A DNA stretch of 64,000 nucleotides from Juglans regia (lineage: Eukaryota; Streptophyta; Magnoliopsida; Fagales; Juglandaceae), in NCBI RefSeq assembly GCF_001411555.2, contig NC_049907.1:31515001-31579000 (forward strand). The letters are read 5' to 3'. The notes below the pieces were generated by a model, which searched no databases, was not told the DNA's origin, and saw only the letters and a program-made list of their open reading frames with translations. Positions 1-12,033 of this stretch are shown here, in pieces. Numbering within the stretch: the first letter of the stretch is position 1; each line of letters starts with the position of its first letter. The position numbers and the translations under genes were made by a program.

Positions 1-167
1 AGTTGAGTTGAGATGATAAAATATTATTAGAATATTATTTTTTAATATTATTATTATTTTAAAATTTTAAAAAATCGAATTATTTATTATATTTTGTGTT
101 GAAATTTGAAAAAGTTGTAATGATGAATTGAGATGAATTGAGATTAGTTATGCAACCAAACGAAGCC
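1..167. repeat. MITE, right part, cut by window edge
   Basis: AT-rich stretch with repeated GAGTTGAGATGA / GATGAATTGAGATGA motifs at both sides and a final motif reading CAACCAAACGAAGCC. This layout (GAGATGA-rich ends, AT-rich core, end near 'CCAAACGAGGCC') resembles a high-copy MITE I associate with Fagales genomes; that link is from memory and not checked. The left terminus lies outside the window, so no TSD can be tested. Confidence 0.5.
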
Positions 168-571
168 TCAATGTTTTAGGACTATAAGTTGTTAGAGAAA
201 GCAGCGGAAGCGTGGTTTTGGTGAGTGATGATTTGAGAGTTTATTTCGTTATTTATTGAGGTTTTATATTAGGTGGAGATTTTGGAAATTATTATTTGGT
301 CTTCAATTGCATTAGGGAGGTTTATATTCTGGACTTGAAAAAGCAGTGTGCAAGAACGTGTATGGCTAGGGAAAATATGGGAGAATATGATCGATAATAT
401 GGGAGGGGTAGAATTTGGAATATTAGGTTCGACAATTGCAGAATATTAATTAAGTTCGATAATATGATTGACTTTTGAGGTACGAATGGAACGGTTGTAG
501 CGGATAAATATTTAGGCTTTGCTTGTGTTACTAGCAAATTTCGAGGACGAAATTGTTTTAAGGGGGGAGAA
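168..571 (+). other. 3' end of gypsy internal region with polypurine tract
   Basis: This stretch directly precedes an LTR start. It ends with the motif AATTTCGAGGACGAAATT followed by a purine run (about 559-571, AAGGGGGGAGAA), the usual junction between the pol 3' end and the 3' LTR in chromovirus-type Ty3/gypsy elements. No convincing pol coding remains, so the rest looks untranslated or decayed. The main body of the element would lie upstream of the window. The small antisense reading frame at 322-579 is treated as chance. Confidence 0.65.
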
Positions 572-842
572 TGTAACACCTGAACCCAATCAAGCTCAAT
601 TTTTTTTAATTTTAATTTTATTGATTTATTTTGTTTTAGTTTATTCTATTTTATTTTAATCTATTTTTGTTTTCACACGTTAACTTTCCCGCATGTTTTA
701 TTTATTTGTTTATTTCTTTCTTTCCATCTATTTTCTTTTTCCCCCTAGGTTTTCCTCTCGTCCACGACATGCACACACACACACGACTCTATTTTCAGCT
801 CTCTCCACAAGCACGTCTCCCTTGTATCTCTAGGGTTTTCGC

Positions 843-856
843 ATCATATATATACG
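843..856 (+). promoter_or_regulatory. Putative TATA box of LTR1
   Basis: TATATATA-type motif about 275 bp into the LTR, followed by a C/T-rich stretch. A TATA motif sits at a similar place in LTR2 (about 1963-1979, CACATATATATATCC) and LTR7 (50147). If functional, transcription starts early in the LTR and most of the roughly 3-kb LTR is R/U5. Position-based inference only. Confidence 0.4.
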
Positions 857-1515
857 TACACATTGGCCATGCTTAGAGAAACTGCTCTGTTACGTTCACT
901 GCCCCCATACGAAATCGATACAACCCACGCTGAACTTCCTCTCGTTCACTGCCTCTCTGCGTTCTCGGCTCTATGCTCATCAACTTTGCCACCATAAACC
1001 TCCACCGTAAACCACCAACACCATAAGATAGCCACTGCAGAACACTCCTCCGCCTTGGTCACATAAACCCACCCCAACCGCTGGCCAAGCTGTAACGCAA
1101 CACTATTTCTTTTCTTTCTGTGACGCCGCTGCCCTGCCACACGAAGTCGTGGACAACAACTCCTCTGTGCAAATAGCGCACCACCCTCCAGCCGTCCTCA
1201 CCACCACGGAAAGCCAACCACCGTTGCCCAACCGTTGAAGGAGAAACACACACTACATACTCTGTTTTAGCTCTCGAAAACAAAGCAATTGGTTGCTCCT
1301 CCAAGCACGGTAAGTTTTGCACTTTGACCAACCCTTTCGGATGTCTCCTCCCGCGGCGCAAAGGGAACCCATAGTCCAGCATCTCAGCCACACCTAGCCA
1401 TGCCACCGTCGTTAGCCACCCAGGTCGTTGCCGCGTGTAACTCTCTTGGTAACACCTCCATGCACACGCCATGTTTCACTCTGTATATCTTGACTTTGTC
1501 TCTCTCTCATCGTGC

Positions 1516-1516
<1 letters not shown>

Positions 1517-1560
<44 letters not shown>
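1517..1560. repeat. (CT)n microsatellite
   Basis: Uninterrupted CT repeat of about 44 bp inside the pyrimidine-rich early part of LTR1. Other C/T-rich LTR segments in the window (for example 4140-4215, 50755-50880) lack such a long pure run. Confidence 0.9.
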
Positions 1561-1563
<3 letters not shown>

Positions 1564-3236
1564 CAGTGCATAGCCACCGAGTGCACCACCTCCCATCGCA
1601 CCCTGCTTCGTCGCACATTACCTTCTCAGTGAGTCCCTGCCGCCGCTGCATTTTCTAATATTCATGTGTATGTTCTGTAACACCTGGACCCAGTCAAGCC
1701 CGATTTTTATAAAATCCCGAGACCCAAGCCCACACCCATGTCTTTTAAACCGTTAAAACCAACTGAGTTTATGATTTTCTTTTTGCCACGCCGCATGATT
1801 GCATTCTCATGCACGTACACCTCTATTCTCCTTAGCTTTAGGGTTTTTTTTTTTTTATTCTGTTCAATAACTTATTTTCACACGTTAACTTTGCAGTTCA
1901 CGCACGTCCGTGGCTTACATGTTTTTTTTCCTTCATCTCGGTGATTCCTTAGGGTTTTCATCACATATATATATCCACTTTATACGCATTCACTCATTGT
2001 CGCCTAGGGTTTCATCTCCTTCTCCCTGTTGCATGAAGAAACTCTCAGATTAGGGCTGCCGCAACCTACCTTATTTCACCTCTGCACCACTTTAACTCCC
2101 TCTCGTTCACTACTATCAGCACGTTCACATCCGCTAGCCTTGGGCTGCCACTGTGAACCACCCCCATTGCCCAATCTCTTCCCCTCCGTAACCCACTTCT
2201 CTTCCTCACTGTGAGCACTCCCTCTCAGCACAGCCATGCAGCACGATTTTTATTTTCAGTGACGTCGCTACCCTGCCACACGTAGTCGTAGTCAGCAACT
2301 CCACCTTGCAAACAAGCCACCACCCTCCAACCCGTCCTCACCACCATGGAAAGCGAACCACCGTCGCCCAGCCGTTGAAGGAAGAACACCCACGGCATGC
2401 TCTGTTTCTGCACGCCGAAACAGGGGAAGTATCCCCACCGTGAGCCACGTCGTTAGGCCCCCTCCACTTCGACGCCACTACCATCAGAGGACACCAGAGG
2501 TCGAGCCTTCACCTTCGAACACTGCCCTGGTTGACGCCCAGCCCAAGACCGTCGCGCGCCTCGCTGCATCACGGTGAGTCTCCATCGCATTCCTGCTCTT
2601 TTGTCGCGCCACCTTGGTCCCTCCGGCCTGCCCCGCCGCGACCTGCTTCAGTCATGGTGAACCTCCATCGCGTACGTAGCCTCTGTTTTCCTTCAAATAA
2701 TTTTGGTTTACGTAAGTATATTACTTGGTTCTAACTTCTAAGTATATTTTACACTAACATTGTTAATTACTTTTTTACCCTTTGAGCTGCAAGTTATGCT
2801 CAGGTGTTTTAAAAATTTTATATTGTGTTAATAAACTGTTACTTAATTATGATTACAGAAAATTATTTTAACATGTTATTGAGTAAAGTTTTATTTTAAA
2901 AGTAAACAATATTGGTGTAATATTATTTTTACATTTTAGATATGATTTAATCTATTTAAAAATAGTTATGGTTTATTTTAAAATATTTTGGGATAATTAT
3001 ATTATCTAGTATTAAACTTCATAAGTGGTTTTCATTAATAAATAAATTAGACTTTTAAATGTTTCTAGTCGAAGTTATCAAATGGACATTGGCAATTTTA
3101 GAAAGGGATGATATATTTTAAGGTTATGAAATTTTAGGTTTTGAGGAATTAAGTAGGTTATTTTAGAAGTTTAGGATTAAATATCGAAATAAGTGGTTGA
3201 CTGGAAATTTACAGGAATTACTTGATTATTTTATAG

Positions 3237-3295
3237 GTGATGATTGTTAATTGTTCGACATATTGAGAAAAATTCTGAAAAGCTAAGTAGTTTAG
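3237..3295 (+). other. Mini-exon-like module in LTR2
   Basis: Preceded by ATTTTATAG and followed by GGTAA. Aligns with the modules in LTR1, LTR3 and LTR7. The donor side meets the LINE junction, so the donor here is no longer complete. Confidence 0.45.
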
Positions 3296-5060
3296 GTAAC
3301 CAGTTTGGCCCCTGGTTACAAGGGCAACCCAGGAACACAAACATTTTTGACAGGCGCAGGTATGGTGGTGGCGGAGGTGGTGTAACATCCGGGTCTCGGA
3401 GCTCGCATTCAATTTATTTATTTATTTATTACTTTTTTTTATTTTTTTTACTCCCAACCATTCTCTTCTCACTCATCCGTTCCTCATGCCCACGTACAAG
3501 AAGTTCCCCGCATCAAGCACGGAAACTACATGTAACCACCCTTTTCCCGTGCGTTTTGGTTTCTCAATAAACTTCACCTTGTAGATCGATGCTCTCTACC
3601 TTTATTTTATTTACTTATTTATTTTTTTCTATCTTCTCCGCACCAAGTCGGAAGGCGCCTAGAAATCCACCACAAACCAGTTACTGCCTGCGTGAACGGA
3701 CGCCACCATCCAACCACCTCGTAAGCCCCGACCCCTCCACGCACGACCAATGCAACACCCCTGTTTAACCACCGTGTGAAACTGCCCAGCTCCATGCACA
3801 GCATCTAGCGACGCTAACCAACATGTCGAGGTACGCTCCCACGCACGTCGAAAGCCACCGAGCCACATTTTTTTTTAAACCTCCACTGCTCTGCCCTGCA
3901 CCACCATACCCCACACTTAGCCGCCCAACGTAAAGCTCTGTCGCATGCATCACCGAAACACTCCTGTTTTTGCATCTCAAAACAGAGCACCACTCAACCC
4001 TTTCTGTGACGCTAGCCACGGCAGGGGAAGTCCAGCGGCGTTGACGCCCAACGACTCCGTGATCTGCTGCCGCCCCAACCACCCTGTCCCTGTCTCTTGC
4101 TGCCTCGGTGAGCATCTCGCACGGTATCCCTCTCACCGTGTTTCATCTCTCTGGTGTCTCTCTATCTCTCACTCCCCATTCTCTTTTTCTCGCTCATCAT
4201 TCTCTCTCTCTTCCAGTGCGCCGCCGTCTGAACAACCACCGTCCACCACAACCCAACTCCCCTCAGTGCCGTTGCACCGTAGTTTTCCTTGGGTAAGTGC
4301 TGCTGCTACTGCTCTGTTTTTGTGTTTGCTTACTTAAAGATGAAATATTTTGTGCCTCGGTTAACCTAATAGATGATGTGCTCTATTACCATTTTTGCCG
4401 CTATGATGTTGGCAGATATATTATTTCGGATGTTTAGGTTAATGGATTTATATTTTAATGAGTTCATTATGTATATTGGGTTTGAAATCATGAGTTTTAT
4501 ATTACATGCATGTTATATTTTTATTTGGACGTAGACGTATGGCCTTATACTACTAAGTCAGTATACTGATGCTTTTAACAGAGTAATTATAAGTTGATCG
4601 TGTTTTATTTTTTATATATTAAACTCACTTTGTATGAGTTTTATTTTAAATATAGATTAAATAAATATTTGAAATACAGTATTAGTGCTAAATATATATT
4701 TTTTTTAGAAGAACATAGTAGCACAAGACTTCTATTTTGAATTCTTTAAAGAGATACTAATTAGTCTATTTTTTATTGAATGAAATATTTTCTCTCCTAC
4801 TTTAATCAATTTTGTTTTAATGAGTCTTTAAACCAAAAATGTATTTTATGGCATAGTTGTATTTATTATTAACATTATTATGCAATTTCAGAAATATTTT
4901 GAGTTTAATAGGTATGTGGATATTAAGGAATTTAGGAAGTGATGGTATTTTAGAATTAAGAGAAATTTTAGGTTTTTGAGGAATTAAAATAGGTATTTCA
5001 GGTGTAATATGAGATTATTTGTTCATTGGAGATTTATTTAAGCCACATGAATTTTTATAG

Positions 5061-5121
5061 GTGACGATTGATAATTGATCAGTACTGTTGTGGAGAATTT
5101 TCTATAAGCTAAGAAGTCCAG
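5061..5121 (+). other. Mini-exon-like module in LTR3
   Basis: 61 nt between ATTTTTATAG and GTAAAC. Same place and similar sequence (starts GTGACGATTG, ends AAGTCCAG) as in LTR1 and LTR7. Splicing is inferred, not observed. Confidence 0.5.
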
Positions 5122-5541
5122 GTAAACGGGATTCATATACTAGTTTTGCATAAAAGAAATAAAATGAGGTTGACTTTGAAAATAAATGTGTCTGTTTTTT
5201 AAAAGAAATGATCTGAGAACAACCTCAGATGTCTATTCTGCATATGCATAAATTCTGTATAAGAGAAATTATTTTCTGTCATGACTGGTGTAGACATGAG
5301 CTAATTTTGTGCATTCTGTTTCTGAACTATGCAAAAGGAGCGAATATGAAAATCTAAAAGTTTTTGCTATGAATAAATGAAGATATTTTGGATTCTGTTT
5401 ATTTCGAACATGTGAAATGATATGAAGATATTTAGTATTTTGTTTGGATATGATGAGTCATCTGAAAACCTTGGCATGAAGTTTTGATTCTATATTTGAA
5501 TGTGATCTGATTCCGATGATGTTTCGTTCTGTTTCTGTTAA

Positions 5542-5662
5542 GGCCCAGCCACGGGTATAATGGTGGTTTATAACCCTACCATAGGGGTGAAACATGGTAT
5601 ACGGCCCAGCCACGGGTACAATGGTGGTTTATAACCCTACCACAGGGGTTAAACATGGTATT
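5542..5662 (+). repeat. LTR minisatellite, two long units
   Basis: Two nearly identical units, each with GGCCCAGCCACGGGTATAAT followed by a second half with CCCTACCA(T/C)AGGGG and AAACATGGTA. The same block exists in LTR7 with three units, and shorter-unit versions occur in LTR1, LTR2 and LTR8. Confidence 0.8.
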
Positions 5663-5908
5663 TGTCCCGATGTGATGCTATGAGATGATATGAATACAAT
5701 GTTTCAGTTTGGAAATGCCAAATGATTTTCTTTTCGGTAATAAGTTTGTTTTTCTGAAAATTTTGCTCTAATGTTTTTGTACAAAGTTTTGTTTATGCAT
5801 TCTGAAAGAAAATATTTTGTTTCTGCTTTCTGAAAGTAAATGTTTTGTTCTGCTTATCAAATGTTATAAATGCTCATGTTTACATGCTAGTATATGCTCT
5901 TTGCTTAC

Positions 5909-5952
5909 TGAGTTGTTGATAACTCACCCCTTATCTTCACAATATTTTTCAG
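5909..5952 (+). promoter_or_regulatory. Conserved LTR stem-loop and splice acceptor (LTR3)
   Basis: TGAGTT (5909-5914), loop GTTGAT, AACTCA (5921-5926): a perfect 6-bp stem. It is followed by CCCCTTATC and a pyrimidine-rich run ending TTTTTCAG at 5952. Present in all LTRs of this type in the window. Confidence 0.55.
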
Positions 5953-7047
5953 ATATTTTGATGGTTCAGCTGAGAATCAAGATTATGAGGCATTGGGTGA
6001 TATGTTTTAAATATAGAGGATTAAACATAGAAAGTTTTTATGAGTATTGGCGATTTTTATTAAGAAATTTTATTGTGTTATGATGACTTGACATTTTTTA
6101 GAAAATTGGTTATATTGAGGAAATTAGTTTGAATCGAATTTTCTATATGCTATTGGGAATTTGGAGTCTATTATTGTATTGTTAAAATGTGAGTTTACGA
6201 GATAGGAAGTAACTCTCCGACCCGTGCGGGACCGGCTCATTACAGGTGGAAACCACTGTAGTGGTGAACAGAAAGGAGATAATGGTAATAATCGAGAAGA
6301 CTCAAAGTACAATGGTAACGCTTGCAAAGTGGAAGTCATAGCGGGAAAGCAGGATATGTCTTCAGCAGAAAATGAGGAAAAAAGAAAGCAAAGGGTCCAA
6401 TCTCAACCACCAACAAAAGAAACAATAGTAGGCGAGGATCCTATTCAGGGTGGTTTTCTTGGGTACCAGTTTAAAGATCAGATAGGACAGGCAGGTTGGA
6501 TCCCAGAAGTCAAGAAGTCAACACATGTGCATGAGGTGCTTAGTTTCGAGGGAGCTACTGAAGCTACTGATATGCAAGGGATCCAAAAGAGCATGGGACA
6601 TGGGTCTGAATTACCAAAAGAGGCCTCCACGTGCAGAGTAGAAAACTGGTCCCCCACTTATGATCCTGAAAAGTGGGAAGTTCTACAAAGGAGTGAGGTG
6701 GATACTACTAGAAGGCCTGCTGTTACTAGACAGGTATCTGGGAAAAGTGTGGGGATAGGCAGGTTGGATAGTATAGATGATCATGTGAACCCTAGTAGGG
6801 TTGACTTGGTAAGCACTGTCAGAAGGTGGAAAAGGAAAGCCCGTGAAAGAACCATCCATGAGGAAGGCAATGGTGGTGCCCCTTTGACTGAAACCTCTAA
6901 CAGGTCCACCAGAGTGTTTTACTAGAGAGGATGCAAGAGAAGGAACACACATAGTAATTCTATTTCAAAAAAATTTAAAGAAGATGATGATAAGAATGAA
7001 ACATTGCTTGCTCAGGCAGAGCCTGGTCTCCAGCCCTGCCATAATCA

Positions 7048-10000
7048 ATGAGTATCTTGGTGTGGAACTGCCGAGGGCTTGGGAATCCTCGATCAGTTAG
7101 TGTCCTTAGAAATCTATCTAAGGAAAAGTGTCCCATTTTAGTTTTCCTAGTGGAAACTAAAAGTAGAAATAAAAGGATGGAAGTGATCAGGAGAAATTTA
7201 AAGATGGATGGGTGCTTTGCAGTGGACTGTGTGGGATCAAGTGGTGGTATTGCACTTTTATGGAAAGAAAAATGGGATGTCAAAGTGATTAACTATACTA
7301 GATGGCATATCAGTGCACTGATCCAGGAAGATGACAGTGGACCAACATGGCAGTTTACTGGCTTTTATGGCCATCCAGAGACTGGAAAAAGAAGTGGGAG
7401 TTGGCAACTTTTGAAGATGCTTAAACCTTCCAGCCCCATGGCCTGGCTTTGCTCGGGAGATTTCAATGAGATCCTGCACCAAAAGGAGAAAATGGGAGGA
7501 GCAAGCAGACCCTATAAACAAATTGAGGAGTTTAGGCAAGCAATAGACTATTGTGGCCTTAATGACATTCACTCTCAAGGACTAAGCTTTACATGGTCCA
7601 ATAACAGGCTTGGAAGGGAATTCACAAAGGAAAAGATAGACAGAGCACTTGGAAATAAGGAATGGAATGATCTCTTCAGTCATGCCTCGTGCACTGCCCT
7701 TGCAGCAGTAAAATCTGACCATTCCCCTCTCCTCATTGAAACATGCAGAACAAGCAATGGAAGAAGGAGAAGAAAAGTGTGCTTCAGATATGAAATGGCA
7801 TGGGAACAAAAGGAAGATTGCAAAAAGGTCATTAGTGAGGCATGGAAGAAAGATAATGGATCAAGTAGTGAGGCTAGTACTCTGAGGAGACAACTAGATG
7901 CCTGCAAACAGGAGTTACTGGTTTGGCAGCAACAAACTAAAAAATAGCAGGCCATGAACATTACACAGGGACTACAAAACATTGGTCACCTCCAAGAAAC
8001 TAGCTCAGGCAGTCACTTAGCTACCATGAAACAAGCTCAGGAGGATGTGGTGTCTGCCTTGATAGAAAATGATCTAAAGTGGCGCCAAAGGGCAAAGCAA
8101 CACTGGCTTAAGCAAGTAGATAGAAATACCCACTACTTTCATATGCAGGCATGTCAAAGAAGGAAGACCAATACTATCAAATGGGTTGAGGCCTCACAAG
8201 GAAGGTATGTCACTGAGCAGGCAGAGATTGGAGGTGTGTTCACAGGTTACTTCTCTTCACTTTTTACTTCCACCTAGCCCTCAAATTTTGAAAACTGCCT
8301 GTCTGCTCTGGAAACAAAACTTGATTTGGAGATGCAGGCTTGGTTAATGATCCCTTTCAATAGAGAACATATAACAGAGGCTATTTTTCAGATGAATCCA
8401 CTAGGGTCTCCTGGCCCTGATGGATTCCCAGCTCAGCTTTATCAAAAGCACTAGGAGGTAGTGGGTGAACAAGTGTGTAATTTCGCACTCAAAGTCCTAA
8501 ACCAGGGTGGATCTCTTAAGGAGGTTAATGACACCTTCATTACCCTCATACCAAAAATTAAAAACCCCAAGAGAGTTACTGATTACAGACCTATTAGCTT
8601 GTGCAATGTGGTGTACAAAATAGTCTCCAAAACCCTTCCAAACAGGTTGAAGGCCATCTTGCCTAAGCTTATTTCCCTTAACCAAAGTGCCTTTGTGCCC
8701 GGGAGACTCATTTTTGATAACACACTAGTTGCCTATGAGATCCTTCATACCATGAACTCAAAAATGAAAGGCAAAAGAGGCTTTATGGCTATGAAATTAG
8801 ATATGAGTAAGGCCTACGATAGGGTGGAATGGCAGTTTGTTGAAGCTATTATGGCCAAGATGGAGTTCCCTCCACATTGGATTAACTTAATTCAGACCTG
8901 CCTCCATTTTGTATCATACTCAATACTGGTTAATGGTGAGCCTCAAAAGTCCTTTTTGCCTTCAAGGGGCCTTAGACAAGGTGACCCTTTATCCCCCTAT
9001 CTCTTCATTTTATGTGCAGAAGCCCTCACTGCCCTTTTAAACAAAGCTGAAGACTGTAGTGTTTTGACCCCTATCCCTATTGGAAGAGGTTCAGTATCAG
9101 TGAATCACCTATTTTTTGCTGATGATAGCCTGCTCTTCTGCCAAGTTTCAACTGAGGAACTCAGACATGTGCTCAACTTACTTGATATATATGAGAAGGC
9201 CACAAGACAGGTGATAAATAAAGACAAATCTTTGATTTTTTTCAGCAGAAACAATGGCCAAGCAGTTCAAAAACAAATTTTGAAGATTGCAGGAGTTAAA
9301 TCTTCGGGCACTTTTGAAAGATACTTGGGTCTACCTGCATTGGTGGGAAGAGCAAAGGTGGCATCATTCCATTCTCTAATTGATAGGACATGGAGTCGAG
9401 TTACAAACTAGAAAAACAAATTTCTCTCTTCAGCAGGGAAGGAAGTTCTCCTCAAAGCAGTCCTTCAAGCCATACCTACCTATGCCATGGGTACGTTTCT
9501 GATACCAGCCTCTATCACTAATAAAATAAATCATTTGCTCAGGAAATTCTGGTGGGGCTTCAATGAAGATAGCTCCAAAATTCAGTGGGTCAATTGGAAA
9601 TAGCTCAGCTTCAATAAAGACATGGGAGGGCTTGGGTTTCTAGATTTGAGGAGTTTTAATCTAGCTTTACTTTCCAAGCAAGGTTGGAGAATTTTATAAA
9701 ACCCAAACTCTTTGGTGGCCAGGGTTCTTAAGCAGAAGTATTTCAGCAAAGTGGGGCTTTTAGAAGCCAAAGTGGGGACAGGGCCATCTTTTGCCTGGAG
9801 AGGTATCCATGCAGGCCTAAGGCTGTTAAAGGAAGGTCTCATATGGAGGTTGGGGAATGGACAACAAGTCATATATGGTCAGATAAATGGCTACCCTTCT
9901 CCCATCCATATAAGATTCAGTCCATTCGAGATGTGGATTGTTGGTGTGAAAAGGTTTGTGATTTGATTGATCCCCAAGTGCAGCAGTGGAAGGAATCTTT

Positions 10001-11159
10001 TCTCCAAGAGCTCTTCACCCAGCAGGAAATTGATGATATTAAATCAATACCAATTAGCCTTAGGGGGAGAGAGGACCAATTAGTCTGGCAATTTACTACA
10101 AATGGGAGATATACTGTCAAGAGTGGATATCACCTCAGTAAAAGTTTGGAGTGTAGTCTAGAAGGGGAGACCTCAGGCAAAGCTAATGAAAAACAAGCTT
10201 GGAAGGCTATTTGGAAGTTGAGAGTAACCCCTGCTACCAAAATGTTTTTATGGAGAGCATGCAAGGAGGCCCTACCAACTCTAGCAAATCTGAGAAGGAG
10301 GAAAGTTGTGGAACATAGTTCATGTCTGATTTGTAAGCAGGAGCCAGAAACTTCTGGACATGTTCTGTGGGGCTGCATTGCTGCAAAGGATGTGTGGGGT
10401 CAGGGAGTGAAAAAGGTGCAAAAACTATCCTTTCAAAGTGATTTGATCTTTGATATCTGGTCAAGACTGATAGAGATGCTTAGTTTAGAGGAACTTGAAG
10501 AAGTGGCAGCTACTATGAGGGGCATATGGACTAGAAGGAACAATACTCTTCATGGTAAAGATTTCAAACATCCAAATGCTCTCCACCAACTGGCCAAGGC
10601 AGAACTGGTATCATACAGGGAAACTCTCACAGAGGAGCTAGTTGTCAAGCTCACAGCTCATGTAGGGACTCCAAAGTGGTCAAAGCCTGAGGTTGGTTCA
10701 TTTAAACTCAATTGGGATGTGGCTGTAAATCAAAAGGAAGGGCACATAGGAATTGGAGTGCTCATTAGAGATCACCAAGGTTTCTTTATTGGAAGCCTAC
10801 AGACACACAGATCCTTCAAAGGAATCCCTTTCGATGCTGAAGCCTATGGCATACTCCTAGCAGCAGTTTTTTGCAAAGAGTTTGGCATAACACACTGTTT
10901 GTTGGAGGGGGATTCAAAGCAAGTAGTGGATTTAATGAATCATCACACAAAGAACTGGAGTTTGGGTGGCTGCCTGGTGGAAGATGCAAGGGTGGTACTT
11001 AATTCCTTTGCTTGTTGGTCAGTGGCTCATACATACCGAGAAGCTAACATGGCAGCACATCACCTAGCAAAATCTGCTCTTGAATGCATAGAGGATCTAT
11101 ATGATCTTGAAACATGCCCCTCATGTATCTTACCTATTGTCACAAAAGAAATGAGGTAG
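7048..11159 (+). pseudogene. LINE ORF2 (endonuclease-RT-RNase H), disabled
   Basis: Encodes the L1 retrotransposition enzyme that nicks target DNA and reverse-transcribes LINE RNA. Domains in order: AP endonuclease (WNCRGLGN at the start, SGDFNE near 7457, SDHSPLL near 7715); reverse transcriptase (RQGDPLSPYLF near 8970, catalytic FADD near 9115); zf-RVT (CLICKQEPETSGHVLWGC near 10325); RNase H (NWDVA, DAEAYG and EGDSKQ near 10715, 10830 and 10910). One frame runs from 7048 to about 9870 but is broken by six in-frame stops (7945, 8275, 8452, 9409, 9601, 9697). A frameshift near 9870 moves the rest to another frame that ends at 11159. Catalytic motifs survive, but the reading frame does not. 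Confidence 0.9.
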
Positions 11160-11586
11160 TTGTATTACTCGATTTCTGATTGTCAATTGATGTAATTGGC
11201 ACTTATGTTTAATGAGATCAGTTTCTTTTATCAAAAAATAAAAATAAAATGAGTTGAGGTTATTTTTGGAAAATATACATATTTGATTTTGAAAAGAAAT
11301 TTGAACTACCTCAGTTATTTGTTCTGCATTACTCATGAGATTCTGTTTAAGAAGAAAGTATTTTCTATCATGACTGGTGTAGACATGAGCTTATTTTTTA
11401 CATTCTGTTTCTGAACTTTGAAAAAGAGAGCAAATATGAAATTTGTGCATAAATTATGTTGTGATATGATATTGTTCTGTTCTGAAGATTTTGTTCAGTA
11501 CTCTGTTTGGATAAGACGTGATTTCTGAAAACCTTTGGCATGACTCTTTGGTTCTGAATTTGATTATGTTTCTGCTCTGTTCAGTT

Positions 11587-11702
11587 ACGGCCCTGCCATG
11601 GGTGATAATAGTGGCATACGACCAAACCACGGTTAATAATAGTGGATACGCCCAACCACGGGTAATAATAGTGGATACGGCCCTATCACGGGTTATAGTA
11701 GT
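11587..11702 (+). repeat. LTR minisatellite in LTR2, about four units
   Basis: Units of about 30 bp built on ACGGCCCTGCCATGGGTGAT and its variants with AATAATAGTGG. Same family as the array in LTR1 at 13303-13472 but with fewer units. Confidence 0.75.
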
Positions 11703-11990
11703 GGTCTCTGTTTTGAGTGCACACCTTGGTGACAGAGTGATTTATGTTCTGCTTGGCTATCCGCAAATGCACAACCCTACCACGGGGGTTATACATGGTT
11801 TCTGTTCTGATGATGATGATCATTTATGTTATGCCAAATGATGTTTTTGAATGAAATTGTTTCTGAATTTTCGCTCTAATATTTTGATCATATGTTCTGC
11901 TTCTGTACTCTGAAAATGAAAATGTTTTGTTCTGCATTATGATCTTGGTAAATGCTCATGTTTACACACTAGTATATGTTCTCTGCTTAC

Positions 11991-12033
11991 TGAGTTGTTG
12001 ATAACTCACCCCTTATCTCCAATTATTTTTCAG
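11991..12033 (+). promoter_or_regulatory. Conserved LTR stem-loop and splice acceptor (LTR2)
   Basis: TGAGTT at 11991-11996 pairs with AACTCA at 12003-12008, then CCCCTTATC and TTTTTCAG ending at 12033. Confidence 0.55.

Larger units (their letters stand above)
3381..6244 (+). mobile_element. LTR3: solo gypsy LTR inside the LINE
   Basis: Starts TGTAACATCC at 3381 and ends CTCATTACA at 6244. The five bases on each side are identical (GGTGG at 3376-3380 and 6245-6249). Length 2864 bp. No second LTR or internal region, so a solo LTR, the youngest layer of the nest. Contains a mini-exon module (5061-5121), two units of an approximately 57-bp repeat (5542-5662), and the stem-loop with downstream acceptor (5909-5952). 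The antisense reading frames at 3619-4136 are the GC-rich early LTR and not genes. Confidence 0.9.
3295..6925 (+). pseudogene. LINE ORF1, C-terminal part, split by LTR3
   Basis: Coding sequence at 3295-3380 contains 'FGPWL', a motif that follows the zinc-knuckle region in plant L1 ORF1 proteins, then a Gly-rich run. Coding continues at 6250-6925 as a hydrophilic, low-complexity C-terminal region. The inserted LTR (3381-6244) plus one copy of its 5-bp TSD separates the two parts; the reading frame agrees on both sides once these are set aside. The N-terminal RRM-like and zinc-knuckle regions are absent through 5' truncation. ORF1p would bind LINE RNA. It is non-functional here. Confidence 0.75.
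3295..11242 (+). mobile_element. L1-type LINE with RNase H, 5'-truncated
   Basis: Carries the end of ORF1, then ORF2 with AP endonuclease, reverse transcriptase, zf-RVT and RNase H, then an A-rich tail (about 11231-11246). The 5' end is truncated inside ORF1, just before the conserved 'FGPW' motif. It lies inside LTR2, whose sequence breaks at about 3295 and resumes at about 11240. Compared with LTR1, roughly 30 bp of LTR sequence is missing at the junction and no TSD is visible, suggesting target deletion. The LINE is itself split by solo LTR3; its net length is about 5.1 kb. Exact ends are uncertain by about 10 bp because of A-rich overlap. Confidence 0.85.

Noticed and set aside
1059..1472. 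137-aa minus-strand open frame
   Set aside because: It lies in the GC-rich early part of LTR1, and similar frames recur in LTR2, LTR3 and LTR8 with different sequence. No domain; compositional artefact.
3765..4337. 123-aa minus and 130-aa plus frames overlapping each other
   Set aside because: Both lie in the same C/T-rich LTR3 segment; low complexity, no homology recognised.
5542..5662. CRISPR-like regularly spaced repeat appearance of the CACGGG units
   Set aside because: Eukaryotic LTR minisatellite; there are no unique spacers, only diverged tandem units.
11518..11841. 107-aa plus frame with repeated V-I-I-V motifs
   Set aside because: It is the translated LTR minisatellite (same at 13418-13600), not a protein.
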